A DNA stretch of 64,000 bases, from contig JAHCIQ010000010.1 in assembly GCA_026129135.1 (NCBI GenBank), forward strand, positions 1 to 64,000, in the 5' to 3' direction. Under the pieces are notes generated by a model. It was given only the letters and a program-made list of their open reading frames with translations. It was not told the DNA's origin and made no database searches. Source of the stretch: Cyanobacteria bacterium TGS_CYA1 (GTDB lineage Bacteria; Cyanobacteriota; Vampirovibrionia; Obscuribacterales; Obscuribacteraceae). A program made the translations under genes and the position numbers. Shown piece after piece: positions 36,428 to 44,988 of the stretch. Position 1 is the first letter of the stretch, and each line of letters begins with the position of its first letter.

Positions 36428-36455
36428 AAAAACGCGGTGGAGACACCGCGTTTTT
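36428..36455. terminator. Bidirectional intrinsic terminator
   Basis: AAAAACGCGGTG (36428-36439) and CACCGCGTTTTT (36444-36455) form a perfect 12-bp stem with a GAGA tetraloop. The A- and T-runs make it work in both directions, serving the serine hydrolase gene and the convergent coiled-coil gene. Confidence 0.9.
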
Positions 36456-36478
36456 AATTTCTCTATCTGCCTAAAGAC

Positions 36479-37264
36479 CTAAGGTGTATTACCTGGTCCG
36501 GGGCTGAATTGTGCTGGAGGAAATACTCCAGGCATCTGTTGCATTTGCTGCATCGATTGCATTGGTTGCATTGCTTGCAGTCCTTGCATCGAATTCGTGG
36601 GCATTGAACTATTGGGATTCATTGGCATTTGCACATTCAAGCCGAGATTCGAAGTTCTTTTGGCTTGACCAAGGAGACGCTGTCCGTTTTTGACGATACC
36701 GTGCGATTCCTGGATGTGTTGTGTAATGACAGCAATGTCGCTTTCGATTCTGGTCAATACAGCTTCAGCATAATGATCGGCGCCTTCTTTGATGCGTTGA
36801 GCATCTTCGTCAGCTTCCATACGAATGCGCTCTGCTTCAGAAAGAGCTTCGCGACGCATCTGGTCGATTTCGGTCACCACTTGTTTGCGGATACGCTCGA
36901 CTTCAGCTTGGACAGCTTTCAAAAGTTCAGATTCTTGAAGCAACGCTTCAGCCTGTCTTTTGGACTGACCGATGATTTGTTCAGCACGACGCTGAGCTTC
37001 TGCCATCAAGTTATCGCGCTGTGCCAATACTTCGGCGGCGTCGGTCAATTCTTCGGGCAATCTGGCGCGAGCTTTGTCGAGAACATCGAGAAAGTCATCG
37101 GCATTGATCAATTTATATTTGTAGAACCCTGCAGCATCTTCTATGAGGTGCTCAAGCAAGTCCATGTGTTTATACACGGTTGTTTGCTTATACATCTGGG
37201 TTTGGTTTCCTTGCTGCGCAACTTGTTGTTGGTTGTTGGCAGTGGGAGTAATTAGTGTCGTCAT
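36479..37264 (-). CDS. DivIVA/Cdv3-like coiled-coil protein
   Basis: The protein has 261 residues. A short helical domain (about 25-75, DLLEHLIEDAAGFYKYKLI) leads into a long charged coiled coil (about 80-200) with repeated EAERIRMEADEDAQ-type heptads. The last 60 residues are Met/Gln/Pro-rich low complexity. The layout and its position next to coaD resemble cyanobacterial Cdv3/DivIVA-like cell-division proteins, but that is inference; an ATP-synthase-subunit-like coil is the alternative. It starts 4 nt after the coaD stop, so they form an operon. Confidence 0.6.
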   Translation of the reverse strand: MTTLITPTANNQQQVAQQGNQTQMYKQTTVYKHMDLLEHLIEDAAGFYKYKLINADDFLDVLDKARARLPEELTDAAEVLAQRDNLMAEAQRRAEQIIGQSKRQAEALLQESELLKAVQAEVERIRKQVVTEIDQMRREALSEAERIRMEADEDAQRIKEGADHYAEAVLTRIESDIAVITQHIQESHGIVKNGQRLLGQAKRTSNLGLNVQMPMNPNSSMPTNSMQGLQAMQPMQSMQQMQQMPGVFPPAQFSPGPGNTP

Positions 37265-37268
37265 TGTC

Positions 37269-37757
37269 TTACGATATGCCTCTGCTAAATTGCCTCTTCA
37301 AATGGTCATTAACTACGGACGGAACAAACTTCGTAACGTCTCCGCCGAGGCGGACTATTTCTTTGACCGTTGACGAGCTGATAAAAGAATACTCGGCTTT
37401 GGTCATCAGAAATATAGTTTCTAGTTCAGGTAAAAGAGTTTTATTGGTCTGCGCCATTCCTAACTCTGCTTCGAAATCTGATATAGCTCTAAGTCCTCGA
37501 ATCACGCAAGACACGTCATTTTGCTTTGCGAAATCAACTAAAAGACCTTGAAATGAGCCGACTTTAACATTGGGGATTTCCCTTACTGCTTCTTCGATGA
37601 GGTTAACTCTGACTTCCATCGGCAAGAGCGGTGCTTTACCGGGGTTGGCGACGACCGCCATCATTACTTCATCAAAGAGTTGGCTGGCTCTTTTCACTAT
37701 ATCGAGATGCCCGAGAGTCATTGGATCAAATGATCCAGGATAAATGGCCCGAGCCAA
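37269..37757 (-). CDS. coaD: Phosphopantetheine adenylyltransferase
   Basis: The protein has 162 residues, the usual length. The start ARAIYPGSFDPMTLGHLDIV carries the T/HxGH nucleotidyltransferase site, and RGLRAISDFEAELGMAQ and FISSSTVKEI are standard CoaD blocks. It joins ATP and 4'-phosphopantetheine to give dephospho-CoA, the fourth step of CoA synthesis. The start is a TTG at 37757, supported by a textbook AGGAGGT 6 nt upstream; the only Met-like start fits the family N-terminus exactly. The coiled-coil gene follows 4 nt downstream. Confidence 0.96.
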   Translation of the reverse strand: MARAIYPGSFDPMTLGHLDIVKRASQLFDEVMMAVVANPGKAPLLPMEVRVNLIEEAVREIPNVKVGSFQGLLVDFAKQNDVSCVIRGLRAISDFEAELGMAQTNKTLLPELETIFLMTKAEYSFISSSTVKEIVRLGGDVTKFVPSVVNDHLKRQFSRGIS

Positions 37758-37950
37758 TTAAGTACCTCCTCTTCGCACCTTGAACCTAGTTACCATTAGA
37801 ATCTTCATCCATTTTAATGGCGATTTTCCATTTGCAAAATGATATCACGCTACATACTTGAAACCTCAAAATGTAAAGTGGATAAGTTTGTAATTTTCTC
37901 GATATTTGGGCGATATAGAAATGGATTTGATTATAGATTATTAATAGTAG

Positions 37951-37986
37951 TGACAGTCTGTCAGCTCTCAATTTTGAAATGAGAGC
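37951..37986. other. Two small palindromes left of the rod-hairpin repeat
   Basis: TGACA GTC TGTCA (37951-37963) and GCTCTCA/TGAGAGC (37964-37970 with 37980-37986) lie side by side between coaD and the repeat. Neither has a T-run. The gap 37758-37950 shows nothing else convincing; a 61-codon frame there is not credible. Confidence 0.35.
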
Positions 37987-37991
37987 AAAAA

Positions 37992-38146
37992 CCTCACGAC
38001 GGATCGACGATACTTTTTTTATATGTGTTCTGGAAAAAGGAAAGTTGATTCCCTCTTCTAACGATGTCGTTAGTCGTTAGAAGAGTAGCCAATATTTCCT
38101 TTTTGCAGAGAGTGCCGAAAAAAGACACCTTCGATTAGTAGTGAGG
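37992..38146 (+). repeat. Dispersed rod-hairpin repeat, complete copy 1
   Basis: The element of 155 nt folds end to end. Helices from outside in: CCTCAC (37992-37997) with GTGAGG (38141-38146); GATCG (38002-38006) with CGATT (38132-38136); CTTTTTT (38013-38019) with AAAAAAG (38118-38124); TTCTG, a G-G mismatch and AAAAAGGAAA (38028-38043) with TTTCCTTTTT G CAGAG (38095-38110); and CTCTTCTAACGA (38053-38064) with TCGTTAGAAGAG (38074-38085). GTTGATTCC and TAGCCAATA form the large internal loop. It lies just after the stop of the histidine kinase gene. It matches copies at 44830-44975 and 1-63. Strand is nominal. Confidence 0.75.
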
Positions 38147-38160
38147 AATATGGATCAAAA

Positions 38161-40212
38161 TCAGGTGGTAGTATTTGCACCAGATTTGATATCAAATATT
38201 TGAACGTCAGAGTTTTCGTCCAGGTCGCTATCGTTTTCTCCTTCTTCGTCTTCGTCTGGAAGCGTAGCAAGAGGCAAGTAGAAGCTGAAAGTAGAGCCCT
38301 GTCCAATGGCTGATGTAGCTGCCACTCGACCATAATGCTTTTCAACGATTTTCTTGACGATGGTCAAGCCCAGCCCGGTTCCTTTTATAGTATGGACTTT
38401 CTTTTCTACTCTGAAAAAGCGGTCGAAAATGTTTGCCAGCGCGTCTTCTGGAATACCGATACCAGTGTCTTTGACATGCACGCCAAGCTCTTCGCCTTCT
38501 TTGTCTTTGTAGGGTTCGACCGTTACGGTTACATTGATGTTTCCACCAGATGGAGTGTATTTGATGGCGTTGGTGAGTAAGTTGATGATTACACGCTCCA
38601 TCGATTCCTGATTGATGTTTACTATAGGCACTTCTCCTGGATCTGAGCTGTGCGGATAAATCAGGTCTATATCTCGTTCCTTGGCCATCATATTTACCGC
38701 GCGAGCAGCGGCTTCTATGGCACGTCGAACATCCATTGGCGCCATTTCGAGCTCCTGGTCAGCTTCTTCTAAACGGCTCAATTGCAATACGTCGTTAACC
38801 AGGTGCATGAGACGGTCGGCTTCATTGTCTATGATTTGCAAGAATTCACGATAAACATCGGCTTCGAGCTTGTCACCGTGGTTACATAGCGTGTCCACAT
38901 AAGACTTGATTGAAGTGATTGGTGTGCGCAACTCGTGCGAAACATTAGACATGAACTCGTTTTTCATGCGTTCGAGTTCTATCTGCTTGGTGATGTCCTG
39001 CATGATCATTACCGAGCCGATGAACTCTTTTTTGAGAAAAATAGGCGAACTGTGTAAACGTACGATGCGCTCACCAAGCTGAATGGATTGAATCATCGGT
39101 TCTGTTACGGCAATTGCCGATTCTGAAATCTCGCCGTTTTTTTCAAGTGCTTTATCAGAGGGGGTGACCGAATCTGTAAACGCTTGCACTATCTGACAAA
39201 TCATTGGAGCGTCAGGACCTTCGCTGCAGAAAACGAGAGGTTTGCCCAGCATCTCTTGTGCTTGTTTGTCGAATAACAAAAGAGCTGCCTGGTTTACAAT
39301 CTGGACTTTGTTGTCTTTATCCAGCACCACGACGCCATCGGCGATAGACATCAAAACGAGTTCCAGCTTGTTGCGCTCGGAGTTGAATTTGTTGCGCTCG
39401 GCCATGAGCGAATCTACGTTGTGCTGGTCGTAGAGTTTCAACCGGCTGGACATATAATTGAAAGCCGTAATGAGTTCGTCAATCTCTTTGCCTGCCTTGG
39501 TTCCAGTTATCTGGTGACCGAAGCGTCCAGCTGCGATTTCACTTGCGCCTTGAGCAAGAGTGCGAAGCGGTTTGTTGATAATGGCATAGTTGACCCATAC
39601 ACCAAGGGCGCCGAGAATGCCTACCAGCCCGAAGATGGTGAACAAGAAATAGTTCGTTTCTTTAGGTGTGCCTAAAAGAGTAAAGGTGTCATTGTCTAGT
39701 CCAACCCAGCAAACGCCGAGGTCTTTGTTGTTACGACGCATCAATACCGCAAAATTGGTTATGCTCCGGTAGCCTCTTGGGCTTTTGTGAACGCCCGGAA
39801 CGCTGTATTTATCAAGGGGTTGGGTATAAATTGGAAAAACGTTTTTCAGGTCTTCTTTCGAATTCGGGTCCAGCAGTACGTTTCCGTTCTGGTCGCAATA
39901 GACGACATACACAAGAGCTGGTGTATGACCTTTTTCGGTCAAAATGTAATATCTAAGACCCTCTAAATTTCCAGAATTGGTCAAGGCTTCAGCGCCGCCT
40001 CGAGCAAGCGCGTGAGCTAGAGCCAGACCGAATTGATTAATTGAATCGTTAATTTGTTGCTGTGCTCGTTGTACCCAGACCCAGGCTGTGAAGGTCACAA
40101 CGCCTGAAATACAAACCAAACCAAGGATGACGAGCTGTTTCTGGATCGAAATTCGTCCCCAGTGAAAACGCGACTTAGCTATGAGCTTGATTAGATTTAC
40201 TTTGATATCCAT
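38161..40212 (-). CDS. PhoR-like membrane sensor histidine kinase
   Basis: The protein has 683 residues. Membrane helix 1 (about 27-47), a periplasmic sensor region (about 50-185), helix 2 (about 187-210), HAMP (about 212-265), a PAS domain (about 280-410), HisKA with the phosphorylated His426 in SHELRTP, and the ATPase domain: N-box Asn548, DTGIGIP (582-588) and GTGLGL (611-616). The acidic C-terminal tail is disordered. It would phosphorylate a response regulator, but none is adjacent, so it is an orphan kinase here. The PAS and HAMP layout matches PhoR/VicK-type kinases. The signal is unknown. Confidence 0.93.
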   Translation of the reverse strand: MDIKVNLIKLIAKSRFHWGRISIQKQLVILGLVCISGVVTFTAWVWVQRAQQQINDSINQFGLALAHALARGGAEALTNSGNLEGLRYYILTEKGHTPALVYVVYCDQNGNVLLDPNSKEDLKNVFPIYTQPLDKYSVPGVHKSPRGYRSITNFAVLMRRNNKDLGVCWVGLDNDTFTLLGTPKETNYFLFTIFGLVGILGALGVWVNYAIINKPLRTLAQGASEIAAGRFGHQITGTKAGKEIDELITAFNYMSSRLKLYDQHNVDSLMAERNKFNSERNKLELVLMSIADGVVVLDKDNKVQIVNQAALLLFDKQAQEMLGKPLVFCSEGPDAPMICQIVQAFTDSVTPSDKALEKNGEISESAIAVTEPMIQSIQLGERIVRLHSSPIFLKKEFIGSVMIMQDITKQIELERMKNEFMSNVSHELRTPITSIKSYVDTLCNHGDKLEADVYREFLQIIDNEADRLMHLVNDVLQLSRLEEADQELEMAPMDVRRAIEAAARAVNMMAKERDIDLIYPHSSDPGEVPIVNINQESMERVIINLLTNAIKYTPSGGNINVTVTVEPYKDKEGEELGVHVKDTGIGIPEDALANIFDRFFRVEKKVHTIKGTGLGLTIVKKIVEKHYGRVAATSAIGQGSTFSFYLPLATLPDEDEEGENDSDLDENSDVQIFDIKSGANTTT

Positions 40213-40313
40213 AAAATCAATTCTTTAAAGCCATTCTCATAGGTTTAGCGGCGGGCTGTCAAGGGAAGATTTTAGACAGATCGTCTCTTGAAAAACTTGA
40301 ATCGATAACATCA

Positions 40314-41108
40314 ATGAGTACCAGAGCAGAAAACGGCAAATGGTGGCAGTTCAAGGCATCGAACTTTAACGAGGGCGAAGTGCTTGATTTGGTCCAGGAA
40401 CACATGTATCTCGTTCGGCAGATCGCCAAGCGATACAGCCAGGCATATCCTGACAGCAACGACGATCTGGTTCAAGTCGGTTGTATTGGTTTGCTCAAGG
40501 CAATTTGTTATTACGACCCAAATCGCGCTAATGCAGCTAGTTTCAAAACGCTTGCCGCTTGTTACATTCGTGGTGAAATCAGACACTATCTGCGTGACCA
40601 TTTGACTCTGGTCCAGATTCCGCGTCGATTGTCCGAAATCAATTTGCAAATTTGTCAGCTCGAAGAAAAACTGGCAAGGTCACTCGAGCGCTCACCCACA
40701 GTGCAAGAATTGTCGACTTTCTCTGGATACTCGGTAAATGAGATTCTAGAAGCACAAAAGTCCTGGGATGCTCGTCTGCACTACGAATCGCTTGATGGCT
40801 CGCCAGAAGACGATGCTGGCGAAGACCGTCGCGGTTTGAGCGACATCGTTGCCGACAAGCGTTATCAAGATTTGCTCAATATGTCTGAAGACAAAGAAGT
40901 AATTTCGCAAGCGCTCAAGTCGCTGGGTGAAAAAACTCGCCAGATAGTTGAGTTTGTCTTCTTTTACGACCTTTCTCAGAAAGAAACCGCCTGTGTGCTT
41001 GGCTTATCCGAGATGGGAGTGTCGAGGGCCATAAAATCGGCTTTGCAAAAATTGAAAGAAACTATCGATTCGGTCGAATCGGAGAAAAAAGTGCAAAAGT
41101 CCAAATAA
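40314..41108 (+). CDS. SigF/SigB-type RNA polymerase sigma factor
   Basis: The protein has 264 residues. Region 2 (NDDLVQVGCIGLLKAICYYDP, then FKTLAACYIRGEIRHYLRD), region 3 (QIPRRLSEINLQI to SPTVQELSTFSGY) and region 4 (LKSLGEKTRQIVEFVFFYDLSQKETACVLGLSEMGVSRAI) are all present. This is a group 3 factor like cyanobacterial SigF and Bacillus SigB, usually for stress or surface-structure genes. Such factors are often held by anti-sigma/STAS systems; no anti-sigma gene is adjacent. It diverges from the histidine kinase gene. Confidence 0.92.
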   Translation: MSTRAENGKWWQFKASNFNEGEVLDLVQEHMYLVRQIAKRYSQAYPDSNDDLVQVGCIGLLKAICYYDPNRANAASFKTLAACYIRGEIRHYLRDHLTLVQIPRRLSEINLQICQLEEKLARSLERSPTVQELSTFSGYSVNEILEAQKSWDARLHYESLDGSPEDDAGEDRRGLSDIVADKRYQDLLNMSEDKEVISQALKSLGEKTRQIVEFVFFYDLSQKETACVLGLSEMGVSRAIKSALQKLKETIDSVESEKKVQKSK

Positions 41109-41252
41109 GCACTTCCTGACATTTAAGATTAAATCGAAGATTATGCGCTTCTAAGCCCTTGAAAATCGGTTAGAGCCTGCTAACATATGACCCTTTGTAG
41201 ACCTTTTCTACTGGAACCTCAGAGCAGACCCTAATCGTGAGGCAAAGGCGTG

Positions 41253-41576
41253 ATGGACAGAGTATTACTTTCCGATGAGGAAAGATCCGCAGCAGCAGTG
41301 CCACTGACCCAGTTGGATGGATATCTAAAGACGATTATTCGATTCAAGCTAAGAGAATTCATTCATTTGAATCCTTGTTTCAACACGGCACCCGCGCTCG
41401 ACATGAATGCTTATCCCATTGATGTGCGCAATTACAGACGCATCCTGACCATGGAAGCAACCGAAAATGCAGTACCAAACCGGTACTCGCACGTTCCGCT
41501 TTCGGTTCAGACCTGCCCGCACAAGAAGCGTGCCAAGAATTTGCGCAGCTCTTTTCGCAAGGGCAACTGTCGCTAG
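41253..41576 (+). CDS. Small hypothetical protein
   Basis: The protein has 107 residues (ATG at 41253; GTG at 41250 adds one). AAAGG lies 8 nt upstream. It is acidic at the start and basic at the end (KKRAKNLRSSFRKGNCR), with no membrane segment. It matches no family I know. It lies between the sigma factor gene and tRNA-Pro, on the sigma-factor strand. The evidence for coding is only frame length and a plausible ribosome site. Confidence 0.45.
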   Translation: MDRVLLSDEERSAAAVPLTQLDGYLKTIIRFKLREFIHLNPCFNTAPALDMNAYPIDVRNYRRILTMEATENAVPNRYSHVPLSVQTCPHKKRAKNLRSSFRKGNCR

Positions 41577-41596
41577 AAACTATATATAAATGAATG

Positions 41597-41628
41597 AAAA
41601 ACAGGAGTACCCGAGGGCTGCTCCTGTT
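41597..41628 (-). terminator. Terminator of tRNA-Pro
   Basis: AACAGGAG (41600-41607) pairs with CTCCTGTT (41621-41628). Read leftward, the stem is followed by TTTTT (complement of 41597-41601), so it terminates the leftward tRNA. It may also stop rightward transcripts less efficiently. Confidence 0.75.
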
Positions 41629-41643
41629 GGCTTCTTGTCTAAC

Positions 41644-41718
41644 TGGTCGGGACGAGAGGAATTGAACCTCCGGCCTCACCCACCCCAAAGGTGCGCGCTA
41701 CCCCTGCGCCACGTCCCG
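41644..41718 (-). tRNA. tRNA-Pro(GGG)
   Basis: The gene is 75 nt long with CCA encoded. The acceptor stem CGGGACG/CGTCCCG is perfect. The D arm (GCGC AGGGGTA GCGC), the anticodon stem CACCT/GGGTG with loop TTGGGGT (anticodon GGG, G37) and the T arm GGAGG TTCAATT CCTCT all fit the cloverleaf. Anticodon GGG reads CCC and CCT codons for proline. A terminator lies 16 nt downstream. Confidence 0.95.
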
Positions 41719-41792
41719 ATAAGCAGTATTATATTGAGGTGCTCTGTCCATTATATTACATTTGTCAGTGAACCTTTATTTTTGGCGACCTA

Positions 41793-44129
41793 GTGAATTT
41801 AGACCCGCAATCATTCTTCTCCTTTCCACTCGATGAATTTCAGCTCGATGCCATAAAACATCTTGAAGATGGCAAGAGTGTGGTGGTCTGCGCGCCTACG
41901 GGCTCCGGCAAAACAGTCGTGGCAGAATACGCTGTTGAAATTGCTCTTTTATCGAACAAACGTTGTTTTTACACAACGCCTCTAAAAGCGCTCTCCAACC
42001 AGAAATTATTCGATTTGCGCAAAAAATTCGGCGACGATCGGGTCGGATTACTAACAGGTGATGTCTCTTTCAATCGCGAAGCGCAGATAGTGGTGATGAC
42101 CACCGAAGTCTTTCGCAATATGCTTTACGGTACCGTATTTGGTGATGTGCGCGACAACCTTCGCGACGTCGCATCGGTCATTCTAGACGAATGTCATTAT
42201 ATGAATGACACCGAGCGCGGCACGGTCTGGGAAGAGTCGATTATCTATGCACCAGAGGATATTCAGCTTGTGGCATTGTCTGCCACTGTTGCAAACGCCG
42301 ATGATTTAACTACCTGGATTGACGAAACGCATGGTGCGACCGAATTAGTTTCGTCTGATTTCAGACCGGTTCCACTGCGCTTTTATTATTTTGGCGACAG
42401 GCAAATTTTCCCTCTTTTGAGTCCTGGTGGTGGCATAAACAAAGTAGTCAAAGAACGTTTCGGAAAGTCGAGACGCTATTCTCAAAAAGAAATGCGCGAT
42501 GCAAGAAACAGACAGGGTAAGGCTTTCAATCACCCAGGCGACGTGCTAGCCACACTGTCTGCCAAAGACATGTTGCCATCGATTTTCTTCTTGTTCTCGC
42601 GTCGTGGCTGCGAAGAGCAAATGAAACAATCAAAAGGCATTCCTCTTTTATCCAAAGCCGAGATGGATGAGCTCAAAGTTTGTGTCGACGAACTTACTGC
42701 AGGCAATCCAAATCTGAAAAACCATCCGCATATGCCATATCTGCTTGAAGGAATGGCAGTGCACCACGCAGGTATGCTCCCTAGTTGGAAAGGTGTGGTC
42801 GAAAAACTATTTCAAAAAGGCTTGCTCAAGGTTGTGTTCGCGACCGAAACTCTTGCTGCTGGTATCAACATGCCAGCGCGCTCATGCGTAATCAGCTCGC
42901 TTACAAAGCGCGCTGACGAAGGTCGCAGAAGTCTTACTGCATCTGAATTTTTACAAATGTCTGGACGTGCTGGAAGACGAGGAATGGATGATGTCGGTCA
43001 TGTGATCGTTTTGCACAGCATGTTCGAAATAGCTGATGATGCGGCTAAATTGGCAACGGCAAAATCTGATCCTTTGTCGAGCAGATTTACTCCTTCATAC
43101 GGAATGGTGCTCAATCTGCTCGAACGTCACAGCATGACAGAGTGTCAGGAGCTTATCGAGCGAAGCTTTGGTCAATTCATCGTCAACAAACAACTTGAAC
43201 CGCTTCAATTTCACCGAATCGCGTGCGAAAAGGAACTCGAGCGTCTGGCGAATCCGTTGTGTCCAGGCGAGATAGGCGATCTGGATTTGTATCAGAAAAA
43301 ACTTTCAAGTGCACGGGCTGGGCACAAACAAATTAGACAGATGAATAAGATTCCGTCTAACAAAGTGCCTGATTTGCAGCAAGCGATAGAAGGCATCAAC
43401 GCACGTATCAAAGAAGATCTGGCACAGGCTAATTCTATGCCCTGTCATGGTTGTCCTGTGCAAGATCCTTGCAGTAAAAAAGGGCATCGCATCGAGAATT
43501 TAGAAAAGCGCATCAAAGATATAGACCGACGTGTCGCTCGTGAGACCGCAAAATACTGGCGGACTTTCAGCGCACTGTCGAAGATTCTTACCTCCAAAGG
43601 CTATCTGGATCCAGACACTCATAAGCCTACACACAAAGGTCGCATGACTGCTGCTATTCGCGGTAGCAACGAATTATTCCTGGTCGAAGTTTTGTTATCT
43701 GGACTTTTAGACAATCTCGATATTGTCGAACTAGCCACAGTCATAAACGTGCTTGTGCAAGAAGAAGGACGCGGCAATCAAGACATGGCCAAGCGTCGCA
43801 TAAGCGGCACTGTGGAAATGGTTTTAAACGAAGTGACAGTAATCGCCAAGCGACTAATTAAAACTCAACGCGACCACGACATCGATATTCCGGTTCATTT
43901 TGCAAGACATTTTGCACCCTTTATAGAAATGTGGGCTAATGGCGCGACCTGGAAACAAATACAGCTTGCAAGCCCATTCGACGACGGCGACATCGTGCGT
44001 GCGATTCGTCGCACTCTAGATCTTGCCCGCCAGTTTGCTCGGGTCAAAGGTCTTCGCCCCGAACTCATCGCTCGTCTGGAAGATGTAGAGCGCGCCATCA
44101 ATCGCGATGAAGTGCTTGAAGACGTTTAA
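41793..44129 (+). CDS. Ski2-like DEAD/DEAH RNA helicase with DSHCT domain
   Basis: The protein has 778 residues and starts at a GTG (41793). Motif I APTGSGKT (34-41), DECH (132-135), ALSATVANADD and SGRAGRRGMD (motif VI) define a superfamily 2 Ski2/Mtr4-type helicase, and the C-terminal 200 residues are a DSHCT-like domain. Between them a Cys cluster CHGCPVQDPC may bind metal. In bacteria this family is typical of Cyanobacteria and relatives; the substrate is probably RNA. The last 32 nt overlap the end of the convergent AbiEi-like gene. All helicase motifs are intact. Confidence 0.9.
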   Translation: MNLDPQSFFSFPLDEFQLDAIKHLEDGKSVVVCAPTGSGKTVVAEYAVEIALLSNKRCFYTTPLKALSNQKLFDLRKKFGDDRVGLLTGDVSFNREAQIVVMTTEVFRNMLYGTVFGDVRDNLRDVASVILDECHYMNDTERGTVWEESIIYAPEDIQLVALSATVANADDLTTWIDETHGATELVSSDFRPVPLRFYYFGDRQIFPLLSPGGGINKVVKERFGKSRRYSQKEMRDARNRQGKAFNHPGDVLATLSAKDMLPSIFFLFSRRGCEEQMKQSKGIPLLSKAEMDELKVCVDELTAGNPNLKNHPHMPYLLEGMAVHHAGMLPSWKGVVEKLFQKGLLKVVFATETLAAGINMPARSCVISSLTKRADEGRRSLTASEFLQMSGRAGRRGMDDVGHVIVLHSMFEIADDAAKLATAKSDPLSSRFTPSYGMVLNLLERHSMTECQELIERSFGQFIVNKQLEPLQFHRIACEKELERLANPLCPGEIGDLDLYQKKLSSARAGHKQIRQMNKIPSNKVPDLQQAIEGINARIKEDLAQANSMPCHGCPVQDPCSKKGHRIENLEKRIKDIDRRVARETAKYWRTFSALSKILTSKGYLDPDTHKPTHKGRMTAAIRGSNELFLVEVLLSGLLDNLDIVELATVINVLVQEEGRGNQDMAKRRISGTVEMVLNEVTVIAKRLIKTQRDHDIDIPVHFARHFAPFIEMWANGATWKQIQLASPFDDGDIVRAIRRTLDLARQFARVKGLRPELIARLEDVERAINRDEVLEDV

Positions 44130-44724
44130 ATCTGGCTTCATCGTCGATCCAGGAACCGAATTTATTCTGATTGATGGCTTTATTCAACCAGTCAGGAATA
44201 TAAGTGGCTGCCTGTCTCAATTCGTCTCTATCGACCGGGTTTAAATACCTTAATCTCGCCATCTTATTTGGATCTTCTCGAATTGTGAGTGATTCGATTC
44301 TTCCTTCAAACCAGAATTGCCTTAAAAGATTTCCCGCCCGTGATTCCCCTAGATTTAGCTTGCGATTACAGGCTCTTTTTAATTCAATTGTTTTTCCATT
44401 AATTACTACAGTTCGTGTCTTTCCATTGATGAGAAAGACCACTTCTTCTCCATTCATGTGCTTCACCACTCGCAAGCCCATTAATTCTGCACGTTTTCTT
44501 AACACCTCTTCTGTGGATGGCTCGCGGAATCTGCCTCGTTTATCACACTTCAAATAGATGCCGTGACTGATTCGTTTTATATATTCACTTTTGCATAATA
44601 CGTAAAGGCACTGATCAACTGCAGTCCGATGTCCAAATTTTAAAAGTTCCTGAGTCGCGAAAAGTGCTTCGAAATCCAGCCTGTTGATGTAAGCCTTGAC
44701 GCAATTGGCAATTTCACCTTTCAT
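44098..44724 (-). CDS. DUF6088/AbiEi-like winged-helix protein
   Basis: The protein has 208 residues. The N-terminal 60 residues (LLKFGHRTAVDQCLYVLCKSEYIKRISHGIYL) form a winged helix of the AbiEi antitoxin/DUF6088 kind. The middle is basic, and VVFLINGKTRTVVINGKTIELKRA is a beta-rich linker before a helical C-terminus. AbiEi proteins repress and neutralise the AbiEii nucleotidyltransferase toxin in phage-exclusion systems, but no AbiEii gene is nearby, so it is either solitary or a DNA-binding regulator. It overlaps the helicase end by 32 nt. Confidence 0.65.
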   Translation of the reverse strand: MKGEIANCVKAYINRLDFEALFATQELLKFGHRTAVDQCLYVLCKSEYIKRISHGIYLKCDKRGRFREPSTEEVLRKRAELMGLRVVKHMNGEEVVFLINGKTRTVVINGKTIELKRACNRKLNLGESRAGNLLRQFWFEGRIESLTIREDPNKMARLRYLNPVDRDELRQAATYIPDWLNKAINQNKFGSWIDDEARFKRLQALHRD

Positions 44725-44829
44725 AGAATTCTCCCTTCGTCGTTCTATTCAATTAATAAGACGACTTCAAGCACTCAGGAGTTCAATTTAGACTTGTCAC
44801 TTTCTTTTCTTCAAAAAAGGGTCAAATTA

Positions 44830-44975
44830 CTCATTTCAAATTGTAGGTGGCTTTTTTCGACCTGTTTTAGAAAAAGGAAAGTTGATCCCTTTTTCTAACT
44901 GCATCGTTAGATAAAGGGCGCAAATTTCCTTTTTGTAGAATTGGAACTAAAAAGAGACTTGTAATTTGTGCTGAG
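44830..44975 (+). repeat. Dispersed rod-hairpin repeat, complete copy 2
   Basis: The element of 146 nt folds like copy 1. Helices: CTCA (44830-44833) with TGAG (44972-44975); CAAATT (44837-44842) with AATTTG (44963-44968); CTTTTT with AAAAAG (44851-44856 and 44949-44954); TTTTA, a G-G mismatch and AAAAAGGAAA (44865-44880) with TTTCCTTTTT G TAGAA (44925-44940); and CCCTTTTTCTAAC (44887-44899) with GTTAGATAAAGGG (44906-44918, one mismatch). GTTGAT is conserved at 44881-44886. Several helices differ from copy 1 in sequence but still pair. It lies between the AbiEi-like start and the M50 gene stop. Confidence 0.75.
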
Positions 44976-44988
44976 GATTTAGCTCGTT

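Noticed and set aside
37786-37971. 61-codon frame on the minus strand between coaD and the rod repeat
   Set aside because: No ribosome site, A+T-rich, unlike any family, and inside a stretch with palindromes; probably chance.
41786-41803. An 18-mer (GCGACCTAGTGAATTTAG) repeated with one change near 58298
   Set aside because: In 64 kb read on both strands a few such near matches are expected by chance; flanks are unrelated.
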